Source: JABCPE02 sp963520725 (lineage in GTDB: Bacteria; Bacteroidota; Bacteroidia; Flavobacteriales; Weeksellaceae). From it: a DNA stretch of 10,048 bases. Numbering within the stretch: position 1 is the stretch's first letter; every line of letters starts with the position of its first letter. The notes beneath the pieces are model-generated. The model did not search any database, was not told the DNA's origin, and worked only from the letters and a program-made list of their open reading frames with translations. The stretch covers positions 1 through 10,048 of the forward strand of contig CAUQSG010000058.1 of assembly GCA_963520725.1 (NCBI GenBank), given 5' to 3'. Positions 1 to 6,786 of the stretch are shown piece by piece. Made by a program: the position numbers and the translations under genes.

Positions 1-411
1 ATGCCATCCTCCATCTTCTTTCAAGAAAGAAAGTCCATCAAAAGGAACTAATCTTGAGATGTTTCGGATAAAAAAATCTTTCTGTGTAGGAGTCGTTCCA
101 TCCATTGAGACTACTTTAGTCTTTGTGATGTATTTTCCAATACTTCTACCTTTGGTGAAATATTCAAAGAAGAATATGTAAATGAAATATAAAACGCTGG
201 TAAATAAATAATCTAGAGCACGATTTCCATCTATATACAGAAGCCATTGTAGAGGAGCTTCTATTCCTATAACAGAAAGTATTCCTAGAAATATACCTAA
301 AAAGAAAATGAAAATGTAGAATACTATAAAGTCTATGATGTAATTAAGAAGTCGCGTGCCTTGGCTGGCTCTATTGTTTTGTACAGTAGAAGATAGTTGT
401 TTTAGTATCAT
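1..411 (-). CDS. RDD family membrane protein, N-terminal 137 residues (cut by left edge)
   Basis: The minus-strand frame is open from ATG at 411 to the window edge with no stop, so the C-terminus is missing. The N-terminus has the RDD layout: Arg and Asp in the first helix (R20, D27), then a hydrophobic segment at about residues 24-50, a second at about 68-86, and directly after it the hallmark KGRSIGKYITKTKVV (87-101) followed by MDG (103-105) and a KDFFIRNISRLVPFD stretch (111-125). RDD proteins are small inner-membrane proteins; some are linked to ion transport, but most have no proven role, and none can be assigned here. A good -7 box lies 24 nt upstream of the start, and the gene is divergent from the TPR gene. 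Family is fairly sure, function unknown. Confidence 0.85.
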   Translation of the reverse strand, partial: MILKQLSSTVQNNRASQGTRLLNYIIDFIVFYIFIFFLGIFLGILSVIGIEAPLQWLLYIDGNRALDYLFTSVLYFIYIFFFEYFTKGRSIGKYITKTKVVSMDGTTPTQKDFFIRNISRLVPFDGLSFLKEDGGWH

Positions 412-434
412 AAAAAAGTTTTTATATATTTATA

Positions 435-442
435 CAAAAATA
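435..442 (-). promoter_or_regulatory. Predicted -7 box for the RDD gene
   Basis: On the minus strand this reads TATTTTTG, a full match to the Bacteroidota TAnnTTTG box. It would place the transcript start near 428 and give a leader of about 17 nt before the ATG at 411. No TTG/TTTG -33 element is seen at the expected spacing. Confidence 0.55.
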
Positions 443-474
443 AAAATAAATTCTCATCAGATAATAAAAACTTT

Positions 475-482
475 TACCTTTG
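475..482 (+). promoter_or_regulatory. Predicted -7 box for the TPR gene
   Basis: TACCTTTG matches TAnnTTTG exactly. Transcription would begin near 488-490, only about 11-13 nt before the TTG start at 501, which supports that start. No clear -33 element is present. The box is back to back with the RDD promoter. Confidence 0.6.
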
Positions 483-500
483 TAGAAAAATTAGCAGATT

Positions 501-1877
501 TTGGAAGAGGAATTTTTTGAAAATGAACTTGTAAAAAAGTTCGAAGAAATGATAGAAAATAACGAGGAATATTATTTCAGTTCAGAGGAGCTGGAAGATA
601 TTATCGTGCATTATTTGGAGCTGGGAGATATTGCATTTGCGGAGTTGGCTGTCAACTATGCACTGAGACTACACCCTAATTCCATAGAAATAAAAACCAA
701 AAGATTAGAAATTCTTCTGGAACAGCAGAAATATACGCAGGTAAAGGAGCTGATGGCGGAGCTTAGAAATTCATCGATGGAGACTATGGATTTTTTGGTC
801 TGCTGTGCGAAATATTATTCCAATCTTGGAAATCCGAGAAGAGCAATAGAATATTGCGAAAAAGCTTTGAAATACGGCGAAGAGCAGAATTTCCTGCATA
901 ATTTTATTGCGGATGAATATGTGAATTTGGAAGATCCTTTTAATGCGCTGAAAAACTATAAATTAGCCCTGAAATATGATGCCTACGATGATTATTCATT
1001 GGAGAATGTTATGATTTGCTACAACCAGCTGAATAAAGCCGATGAAGCAAGAAAATTTTTGGAAAATTATCTTGATGAATTTCCGTTTTCCGAAATAGGC
1101 TGGTATGAATATGGGCAGTTTCATTTCAATAAAAAGAATTATAGAGAGGCTATCAAGGGATTTGATTATGTGCTGGCAATCAACAGCGATTCCCTTTCTA
1201 TTTATGGGAGCAAGGCGGCATGTTATGAAGCGCTGAACGAATGGGAAAAAGCCATAGAAGTCTATGAGGAATTACTGGAATTAGAATACACCAAGGCTTT
1301 TACTTACTATAAAATAGGGCTTTGCTACAAGGAAATGAAACAATGGGCTTCTGCGCTGAGTGCCTTCCAGCAGTCGCTCAGAGAAGATCCGCAGTTTTTT
1401 ATGTCCATGATGGAGCAGTCGGATGTTTATTATGAGATGCACAAATATGAGGAAGCGCTATATTTCGCGAAAGAAGCGGTTTCACTCAATGAAACTAATC
1501 TGGATTATCAGAAAAAATTGGCCTTTCTATACATAGACGGCGGAAAATTCGAAGAAAGTCTTTCCTGTTTGAAAAAAATCGTAGAAATGGAGCCAGACCG
1601 CTTCTACAACTGGTATGCATACAGCGAGGTGCTTATGCTCATCGGTGAGTATGAAGAGGCTGTTTCACTTTTAGAAAAAGCCTTAAAACAGCACCATAGA
1701 GCGGAGCTTTTCTATCAAATGAGCAACTGCTATTTTCATCTAAAAGAAGAGCAGAAAGCCAAAGATTTCCTTGAAATAGCGCTTGATTTAGACCCGTCCT
1801 TATCAGAGGATATGCAGCAGAAATATCCGTATATAAGGGAAGAAGTCAAAAATAAAATAAAAAACAAAAGACAGTAA
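501..1877 (+). CDS. Tetratricopeptide (TPR) repeat protein, 458 aa, TTG start
   Basis: A soluble protein with no signal peptide or membrane segment, built almost wholly of helical 33-34-residue TPR units, roughly 11 of them. Clear examples are 97-129 (YYSNLGNPRRAIEYCEKAL), 199-231 (EYGQFHFNKKNYREAIKGF), 233-262, 267-298 and 369-399. TPR arrays are protein-binding scaffolds; the partner cannot be read from the sequence. The start is TTG: an in-frame TAG at 492-494 rules out any farther upstream start, and the next ATG is at 549-551, which would cut off the first 16 residues (EEEFFENELVKKFEE). The -7 box 19 nt upstream favours TTG. The C-terminal tail after about 440 is Lys-rich. The stop codon lies inside the terminator shared with the convergent methyltransferase gene. 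Confidence 0.9.
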   Translation: MEEEFFENELVKKFEEMIENNEEYYFSSEELEDIIVHYLELGDIAFAELAVNYALRLHPNSIEIKTKRLEILLEQQKYTQVKELMAELRNSSMETMDFLVCCAKYYSNLGNPRRAIEYCEKALKYGEEQNFLHNFIADEYVNLEDPFNALKNYKLALKYDAYDDYSLENVMICYNQLNKADEARKFLENYLDEFPFSEIGWYEYGQFHFNKKNYREAIKGFDYVLAINSDSLSIYGSKAACYEALNEWEKAIEVYEELLELEYTKAFTYYKIGLCYKEMKQWASALSAFQQSLREDPQFFMSMMEQSDVYYEMHKYEEALYFAKEAVSLNETNLDYQKKLAFLYIDGGKFEESLSCLKKIVEMEPDRFYNWYAYSEVLMLIGEYEEAVSLLEKALKQHHRAELFYQMSNCYFHLKEEQKAKDFLEIALDLDPSLSEDMQQKYPYIREEVKNKIKNKRQ

Positions 1878-1894
1878 TTAGTTACTGTCTTTTT
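1861..1894. terminator. Bidirectional intrinsic terminator spanning both stop codons
   Basis: GACAGTAA (1870-1877), loop TTAG (1878-1881), TTACTGTC (1882-1889): a perfect 8-bp stem followed by TTTTT on the plus strand, and on the minus strand by TTTTGTTTT (complement of 1861-1869). It can therefore serve both converging genes. The TPR stop TAA is the end of the left arm and the methyltransferase stop (minus-strand TAA, 1880-1878) forms most of the loop. Confidence 0.8.
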
Positions 1895-3053
1895 CGTTAG
1901 AAAATTTATGCGTTTTTTTCGTTCCCTCGTAGGTTTCGTATTGTAGGAAACGGCATTCCAGTTTTCCGTTGAATAGTTTGACTTTTCTGGAAGGGCGTAG
2001 TCCTATTTTCTTAACCGCTTCTAAATCAGAGGTTATAATCCAAGAAAGCGTGTTGGGATAGTTTTGCTTAAAGGTATCGCCTATTTTTTTGTAAAAATCT
2101 TCTTCTTTGATGGAAATTCTTTTGTCATACGGCGGATTAAACATTACCATCAGAGGGAAAAGCTCTTTTTTAGACTCGAAGAAATTTTGTTTTCGGATTT
2201 CTATAATGTCTTCCATTTCTATGGATTCTACATTGGTTCTTGTGGCTTTTATAGCAGAAGGGTCAATATCGTAGCCGATTATTTTTCCAGAAAATTCGGT
2301 TATTTTATTCAGCCTAAATTCCCTGATTTTACTGAAAAGTTCAGCATCATAATTTTTCCAGTTTTGGAAGGCAAATTTCTTTCTAAAAATCTGTGCAGGA
2401 AGGTTTAGGGCAATCATAGCGGCCTCTATCAGAAGGGTTCCGCTTCCGCACATAGGGTCTAGGAAATTTCCCTTGCCGTCCCAACCAGCGATTTGGAGCA
2501 TTCCTGCCGCCAAAACCTCATTGATAGGCGCTTCTGTCTGCTCTTTTCGATAACCTCTTTTAAATAAAGCATCTCCCGAACTGTCCAGCGAAATGCTCAC
2601 CAGCTCTCGGTCTATGTGCAGCTGGAGTTTTATTTCTGGATTTTTAGTGTCTATATCAGGGCGTTTTCTGTATTTTGCCTTGAAAAAATCTACAATAGCA
2701 TCTTTCATTTTCAGAGTCATAAACTGGGAATGTCTAAATCTCTCAGAATTTATCGTAGCATCTATGGCAAAGGTCTGGTCTGGACTTAGAATTTCGTCCC
2801 ACGGGAATGCGAAAATTTTATCATAAAATCGGTCTTCGTTCCACGCTTTGAAAGTAAGTATAGGCACTAAAATTTTCAGCGCTGTTCGGCAGGAATAGTT
2901 GATTTTATACAAAAATCCTAAATCTCCCTCGCAGGTCACTGCTCGGTTTTTTATTTCGACATTTCTTCCGCCCAGTTTTTTAACTTCCTCAGCGAGAGTG
3001 TTTTCCAATCCAAAAAATGTTTTGATTTGAATATTGATGTTTTCTGTATTCAT
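1878..3053 (-). CDS. THUMP-domain class I SAM-dependent RNA methyltransferase (RlmL/YpsC type), 391 aa
   Basis: Predicted cytoplasmic methyltransferase acting on RNA, most likely 23S rRNA as for the N-terminal half of E. coli RlmL (m2G2445); the target here is inferred from the family. A ferredoxin-like plus THUMP region fills about residues 5-155 (FFGLENTLAEEVKKLGGR at 13-30, then RFRHSQFMTLKMKDA at 105-119). The Rossmann catalytic domain follows: SAM-binding motif FLDPMCGSGTLLIEAAM (197-213), acidic GYDIDPSAI (260-268) and the active-site NPPY (306-309). Length fits the single-domain YpsC type, without the RlmK half of the E. coli fusion. The frame stays open 27 codons upstream, but that extension crosses the predicted promoter at 3072-3079 and is low-complexity, so ATG at 3053 (MNTENINIQI) is chosen. 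The gene converges on the TPR gene with no intergenic base. Confidence 0.92.
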   Translation of the reverse strand: MNTENINIQIKTFFGLENTLAEEVKKLGGRNVEIKNRAVTCEGDLGFLYKINYSCRTALKILVPILTFKAWNEDRFYDKIFAFPWDEILSPDQTFAIDATINSERFRHSQFMTLKMKDAIVDFFKAKYRKRPDIDTKNPEIKLQLHIDRELVSISLDSSGDALFKRGYRKEQTEAPINEVLAAGMLQIAGWDGKGNFLDPMCGSGTLLIEAAMIALNLPAQIFRKKFAFQNWKNYDAELFSKIREFRLNKITEFSGKIIGYDIDPSAIKATRTNVESIEMEDIIEIRKQNFFESKKELFPLMVMFNPPYDKRISIKEEDFYKKIGDTFKQNYPNTLSWIITSDLEAVKKIGLRPSRKVKLFNGKLECRFLQYETYEGTKKTHKFSNEKDSN

Positions 3054-3071
3054 TAACTTTAAAATATTCTG

Positions 3072-3079
3072 CAAAGGTA
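3072..3079 (-). promoter_or_regulatory. Predicted -7 box for the RNA methyltransferase gene
   Basis: The minus strand reads TACCTTTG, identical to the box ahead of the TPR gene. The transcript would start near 3065, giving a leader of about a dozen bases before ATG 3053 and excluding the upstream ORF extension. No good -33 element is seen. Confidence 0.6.
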
Positions 3080-3167
3080 GAAAACTTAAAGAAATATTGT
3101 TTTGAAAAACATTAAAAAATATGATAAAAATCATATGGGGGGTAAATGATATGTGAAGTAAATGGTA

Positions 3168-3175
3168 TAACTTCG
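3168..3175 (+). promoter_or_regulatory. Weak candidate -7 box for the first lipoprotein gene
   Basis: TAACTTCG matches TAnnTTTG at all but one position (C for T). It would give a leader of about 20 nt before ATG 3203. It overlaps a small inverted repeat, AACTT-CGCGA-AAGTT (3169-3183). No full-match box is found in this leader, so this gene is weakly expressed, regulated, or uses another promoter. Confidence 0.3.
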
Positions 3176-3202
3176 CGAAAGTTTAACAAAAAAATATTTT
3201 TT

Positions 3203-4072
3203 ATGAAGAAATTAATTTTACCCTTGTGTTTTGGGTTTGTTTTAACCTCATGTTCTCGAGACAATCATTCTGAGGAGTCTGTAAATAATCCTAAAACGAC
3301 TACACAAGAAATTCCTGTTTTATTAACTAAAGTAGTGAATGTTGAAGAAAATGGGGATGAAGAGACTTCTACTTATGAATATGATGGAGATAAAGTATTA
3401 AAATTTACTTCTGGTTATGAGAGTGGCTGGGCTACATCAGATGCATGGAGCTATACAGGGGATTTGGTGTCTTCTATAATTTCTACTGAAAATAATGGAG
3501 AAAAAGAAACTACTAACTTCACATATAATAGCAAAAATAAAATAGATAAATCAGTATCTGTAAATGTTGTGAAGTTAAATGATGGAAATGTTGTGACTAC
3601 AACGAATGTAAAAAACTATACATATAACGCAGGAGGTATTGTAGTAGTAAATGAGAGTGAGAAATCCGAATATTCTGTTGATAGTCAGTTTAATAGGGCT
3701 GAAAATACAAAATATACTTATACAATACAAAATGACTTGATTACGAAATCGGTAAAAGAGAATGAGGATGGAGTAACAACCACTACTTATAGGTATGATG
3801 ATAAAAACGCTCCAATGAAAAATATTAAAGGAATTTCGGCAATGATATATGAAATGTTTGATGGTGGAGCGATAGGAACTCTTAAAAATAATGTTGTATT
3901 TTCTCAAGTAGTAAGGGTTTCTAAACATGATGGAACTACTGTAACAAGTACAAATGAATATGCTTATGAATACAATGCCAATGGCTATCCTATCAAAGTA
4001 ACCTCCACGCACAAAAGTTCTGATAGCTCTCAAACAAGCACAGAAACTTATAAATTTACTTACAATAAATAA
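3203..4072 (+). CDS. Secreted lipoprotein with repeated Tyr-x-Tyr-Asp/Asn motifs, 289 aa
   Basis: The N-terminus MKKLILPLCFGFVLTSC is a type II signal peptide with lipobox LTSC, so Cys17 should be lipidated and the protein anchored in the envelope. The mature part is rich in Thr, Ser, Asn and Glu and consists of strand-like repeats of the form Thr-rich, then YxYD/N or FxYN: 58-61 YEYD, 106-109 FTYN, 139-142 YTYN, 171-173 YTY, 196-199 YRYD, 255-258 YEYN and 284-288 YKFTYN. This resembles YD-type beta repeats, and the family is common in Flavobacteriia without a known function. The motif YDDKNAPMKNIKG (198-210) recurs in the second lipoprotein at 7804-8706. The frame is open 19 codons upstream, but the signal peptide fixes the start at ATG 3203. 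Neighbours give no functional hint. Confidence 0.85.
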   Translation: MKKLILPLCFGFVLTSCSRDNHSEESVNNPKTTTQEIPVLLTKVVNVEENGDEETSTYEYDGDKVLKFTSGYESGWATSDAWSYTGDLVSSIISTENNGEKETTNFTYNSKNKIDKSVSVNVVKLNDGNVVTTTNVKNYTYNAGGIVVVNESEKSEYSVDSQFNRAENTKYTYTIQNDLITKSVKENEDGVTTTTYRYDDKNAPMKNIKGISAMIYEMFDGGAIGTLKNNVVFSQVVRVSKHDGTTVTSTNEYAYEYNANGYPIKVTSTHKSSDSSQTSTETYKFTYNK

Positions 4073-4082
4073 TTAAATAGAT

Positions 4083-4115
4083 AGAGATTGTGAAAGCAAT
4101 CTCTTTTTTATTTTT
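4083..4115 (+). terminator. Intrinsic terminator of the first lipoprotein gene
   Basis: AGAGATTG (4083-4090), loop TGAAAG, CAATCTCT (4097-4104): an 8-bp perfect stem starting 11 nt after the stop codon, followed by TTTTTATTTTT. Confidence 0.85.
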
Positions 4116-4135
4116 CGTACACCATGAAAAATAAC

Positions 4136-4143
4136 TAATTTTG
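4136..4143 (+). promoter_or_regulatory. Predicted -7 box for the ZIP transporter gene
   Basis: TAATTTTG matches TAnnTTTG. Transcription would start near 4150, about 17 nt before ATG 4167, and just after the upstream terminator. The -33 position holds only a T-run (TTTTTCG), so that element is weak. Confidence 0.5.
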
Positions 4144-4166
4144 TTGTTTGATAATTTTATTGCAAT

Positions 4167-4862
4167 ATGCTTGTTGGTTTGTTGGTTCTCAGTGTTTTAG
4201 TGGGAGTTTTGTTAGGGAATTTTTTTGGGAATAATGAAAATTTAGCCAAAAGACTGCTGGTGCTCAGCGCTGGGTTTCTCATTGCGGTCTGTGTGGTGGA
4301 GGTTTTTCCGCAGATTTATAGCTCTGGGAATGAGAATATTGGGCTTTGGGTCATCATTGGAGTGGTTTTGCAGATGGTTTTGGAAGGCATGACCAAGGGA
4401 TTTGAGCACGGCCATTTTCATTATGAAAAATGTAATATTCTCCCTATTGGGCTGCTGGTGGGTATGTTTATCCATGCATTTATAGAAGGGATTCCATTGG
4501 CTGGTATGCATTTGGATTCGCCGTATTTGCTGGGAATTTTGGTGCATAATCTGCCGATTTCATTTGTGCTGGGTGCATTTTTATTGAGAGAGAAGAAAAA
4601 CAAGCTGATTGCGTGGGTTACCATCGCGTTTTTTGCAGCGGCATCTCCGCTGGGAATGGTGCTTGGGGAATACTTTAAACCTGAATGGAAGGCGTATTTC
4701 TTGGCGCTGTCGGGCGGAATTTTCCTGCATATTTCTTCGGTGATTATTTTTGAAAATAATAGTAAAAGCCACCAGATAAACTGGGAAAAAATGTTTTTGG
4801 TGATTTTGGGCGTGGGTGTGGTTCTCGTGGGGCATTTATTTCACGAACATAGCCATCATTAG
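4167..4862 (+). CDS. ZIP family divalent metal transporter, 231 aa
   Basis: An inner-membrane protein with about eight hydrophobic segments (roughly 2-20, 30-50, 58-76, 92-113, 119-140, 147-168, 176-196, 208-224), matching the ZIP fold, which moves Zn2+ or related metals into the cytoplasm. Predicted TM4 carries H103 and E107 in FIHAFIEGIPLAG; TM5 carries HNLP (127-130). The loop between TM3 and TM4 has HGHFH (81-85) and the C-terminus ends HLFHEHSHH (223-231), both plausible metal-sensing or capture sites. Compared with the usual HNxPEG in TM4 and HxxPE in TM5, TM4 lacks the Asn and Pro, and TM5 has Ile (131) in place of Glu, so one half of the binuclear site looks altered. Substrate cannot be assigned. 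It is a single-gene unit ahead of aspS, with no zinc-regulator site recognised. Confidence 0.85.
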   Translation: MLVGLLVLSVLVGVLLGNFFGNNENLAKRLLVLSAGFLIAVCVVEVFPQIYSSGNENIGLWVIIGVVLQMVLEGMTKGFEHGHFHYEKCNILPIGLLVGMFIHAFIEGIPLAGMHLDSPYLLGILVHNLPISFVLGAFLLREKKNKLIAWVTIAFFAAASPLGMVLGEYFKPEWKAYFLALSGGIFLHISSVIIFENNSKSHQINWEKMFLVILGVGVVLVGHLFHEHSHH

Positions 4863-4873
4863 CCAAGTAATAT

Positions 4874-4881
4874 TATCTTTG
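4874..4881 (+). promoter_or_regulatory. Predicted -7 box for aspS
   Basis: TATCTTTG matches TAnnTTTG and begins 12 nt after the ZIP stop codon. Transcription would start near 4888, leaving a leader of roughly 27 A/T-rich bases before ATG 4915. No TTG is seen at the -33 spacing. No T-box-like structure fits in so short a leader. Confidence 0.6.
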
Positions 4882-4914
4882 TAAAAAATTAAGTTTAAAA
4901 AATCAAATAAAAAT

Positions 4915-6663
4915 ATGTTTCGAACACATACTAATGGCGAACTTTCGCTGAAAAATCTTAACGAAACTGTTACTCTTGCGGGCTGGGTGCAGACTATCCG
5001 TGACAAAGGATTTATGATTTGGGTGGATCTGCGTGACCGATATGGCATCACTCAGTTGGTTTTTGATGAAGAAAGAACTTCCAAAGACCTTTTGGAAAAG
5101 GCTAAAAACTTGGGGCGTGAATTTGTCATCCAAGTGGAAGGAAAAGTCATAGAAAGAGCTTCTAAAAACCCAAAAATCCCGACAGGAGAAATAGAGATTT
5201 TAGTAGAAAAACTTACAGTTTTAAATGAATCTGTGCTGCCTCCTTTTACCATCGAAGATGAAACCGATGGCGGCGAGGAACTTCGTATGAAATATAGATA
5301 TCTGGATATCAGAAGAAATCCAGTGAAGGATAAACTTATTTTCAGACATAAAATCGCACAGAAAGTCCGAAATTATCTTTCTGAGCAAGGTTTTATAGAG
5401 GTGGAAACGCCTGTTCTTATCAAATCTACTCCAGAGGGAGCGAGGGATTTCGTGGTGCCGAGCCGTATGAACGAAGGGCAGTTCTATGCACTTCCGCAGT
5501 CGCCGCAGACTTTCAAACAGCTTCTGATGGTGGGCGGAATGGACAAATATTTCCAAATTGTAAAATGTTTCCGTGATGAAGACCTCCGTGCGGACAGACA
5601 GCCTGAATTTACCCAAATAGACTGCGAAATGGCTTTCGTGGAGCAGGAAGATGTGATGAATGTTTTCGAAGGTTTGGCGAAAAATCTTTTGGAGGAAACG
5701 ACAGGAAAGAAATTCGGTCAATTCCCAAGAATGACTTTTGCCGAGGCGATGAGAAAATATGGGAACGACAAGCCAGATATCCGTTTCGGAATGGAATTCG
5801 TGGAGCTGAATGACCTTGTAAAAGGGAAAGAATTTAAAATCTTTGATGAAGCAGAACTTGTAGTCGGAATCAATGTAGAAGGGAAAGCAGACTACACGAG
5901 AAAGCAGATAGATGAGCTTATCGACTGGGTAAAACGCCCGCAGATAGGAGCGAGCGGAATGGTTTGGGTAAAATTCCAAGAAGATGGCGTGCTGACTTCA
6001 TCGGTGAATAAGTTTTATAACGAAGATGATTTGAAAGCCATTGCAGAGAAATTTAATGCTCAAAAAGGCGATTTGATGCTTATCATGAGCGGCGATGCTA
6101 ATAAAGTAAGAGCCCAGCTTTCTGCGCTGAGAATGGAGTTAGGAAATAGACTTGGCTTAAGAAAAGGTGATGAATTTGCGCCGCTTTGGGTTGTAGATTT
6201 CCCGCTTTTGGAATGGGACGAGGAGAGCGGAAGATACCACGCGATGCACCATCCATTCACCTCGCCGAAACCAGAGGATATTCCACTTTTGGAAACTTTA
6301 CCAGGAGAGGTTAGAGCCAATGCTTATGACCTCGTGCTGAATGGCAACGAGATTGGCGGCGGGTCTATCCGTATCTATGATAAAGACTTGCAGTCCAAGA
6401 TGTTCGCCCTTTTAGGATTTAGTCGAGAAGAGGCGGAAGCTCAGTTTGGATTCCTGATGAATGCGTTCAGATATGGCGCTCCTCCTCATGGCGGGCTGGC
6501 CTTTGGGTTTGACCGTCTGGTCGCTATTTTGGATGGTAATGAGGTTATCCGTGACTACATCGCCTTCCCAAAAAACAACAGCGGAAGGGATGTGATGATA
6601 GATGCGCCTTCGCAGATAGATGAGGTGCAGCTGGAGGAACTGAATATCAGTATTAGAAAATAA
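4915..6663 (+). CDS. aspS: Aspartyl-tRNA synthetase (bacterial class IIb), 582 aa
   Basis: This cytoplasmic enzyme charges tRNA-Asp with aspartate using ATP. Domains in order: an OB-fold anticodon-binding domain (about 1-105, with LAGWVQTIRDKGFMIWVDLRD at 21-41); the class II catalytic core beginning near 125 (RYLDIRR 128-134); the flipping-loop QSPQ (195-198); motif 2 FRDEDLRADRQPEFTQID (219-236); the bacterial GAD insertion (about 285-420); HAMHHPFT (442-449); and motif 3 GGLAFGFDRL (526-535). Length and the GAD domain are those of the bacterial type. The start follows from alignment of the OB fold and from the short leader. No gat or asnS gene is in the window, so I cannot tell whether the enzyme discriminates against tRNA-Asn. 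It is monocistronic, ending at a strong terminator. Confidence 0.98.
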   Translation: MFRTHTNGELSLKNLNETVTLAGWVQTIRDKGFMIWVDLRDRYGITQLVFDEERTSKDLLEKAKNLGREFVIQVEGKVIERASKNPKIPTGEIEILVEKLTVLNESVLPPFTIEDETDGGEELRMKYRYLDIRRNPVKDKLIFRHKIAQKVRNYLSEQGFIEVETPVLIKSTPEGARDFVVPSRMNEGQFYALPQSPQTFKQLLMVGGMDKYFQIVKCFRDEDLRADRQPEFTQIDCEMAFVEQEDVMNVFEGLAKNLLEETTGKKFGQFPRMTFAEAMRKYGNDKPDIRFGMEFVELNDLVKGKEFKIFDEAELVVGINVEGKADYTRKQIDELIDWVKRPQIGASGMVWVKFQEDGVLTSSVNKFYNEDDLKAIAEKFNAQKGDLMLIMSGDANKVRAQLSALRMELGNRLGLRKGDEFAPLWVVDFPLLEWDEESGRYHAMHHPFTSPKPEDIPLLETLPGEVRANAYDLVLNGNEIGGGSIRIYDKDLQSKMFALLGFSREEAEAQFGFLMNAFRYGAPPHGGLAFGFDRLVAILDGNEVIRDYIAFPKNNSGRDVMIDAPSQIDEVQLEELNISIRK

Positions 6664-6681
6664 ATATTTAGTTATAGTATA

Positions 6682-6722
6682 AAATAAAGCGAGACTCTTA
6701 TATTAAGGGTCTCGCTTTATTT
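6682..6722. terminator. Long hairpin terminator between aspS and the CPBP gene
   Basis: The arm starting AAATAAAGCGAGAC (6682-6695) and continuing to 6700 pairs with 6704-6722 around a TAT loop, giving 19 bp with one G-U wobble (T6696/G6708). T-rich sequence follows on both strands. It lies 18 nt after the aspS stop and 64 nt beyond the CPBP stop, so it can end both converging transcripts. On the minus strand the wobble becomes an A/C mismatch, making the plus direction slightly stronger. Confidence 0.85.
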
Positions 6723-6786
6723 GATTTATATGAATGTGTTTTTGAGTTCTGTCCAATATTATCAATATTTGTGCCAAAATTAAATT

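Noticed and set aside
3054..3134. A 27-codon upstream extension of the methyltransferase frame (minus strand, ATG at 3134)
   Set aside because: It runs through the predicted -7 box at 3072-3079, is Phe/Ile/Asn-rich low complexity, and the conserved protein starts at MNTENINIQI.
3146..3202. A 19-codon upstream extension of the first lipoprotein
   Set aside because: It would bury the type II signal peptide, which must be N-terminal.
3575..4033. A 152-codon open frame antisense to the first lipoprotein
   Set aside because: The Ile/Tyr/Ser-rich product is the complement of the Thr/Asn/Tyr repeats; no promoter or family match.
5221..5979. A 252-codon open frame antisense to aspS
   Set aside because: It lies wholly opposite a certain gene, has no family resemblance, and its residues (many His, Arg, Phe, Ser) are what antisense of this coding frame gives.
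6754..6769. Short repeat CAATATT twice in the aspS-CPBP gap
   Set aside because: AATATT is self-complementary and expected by chance in sequence this AT-rich.
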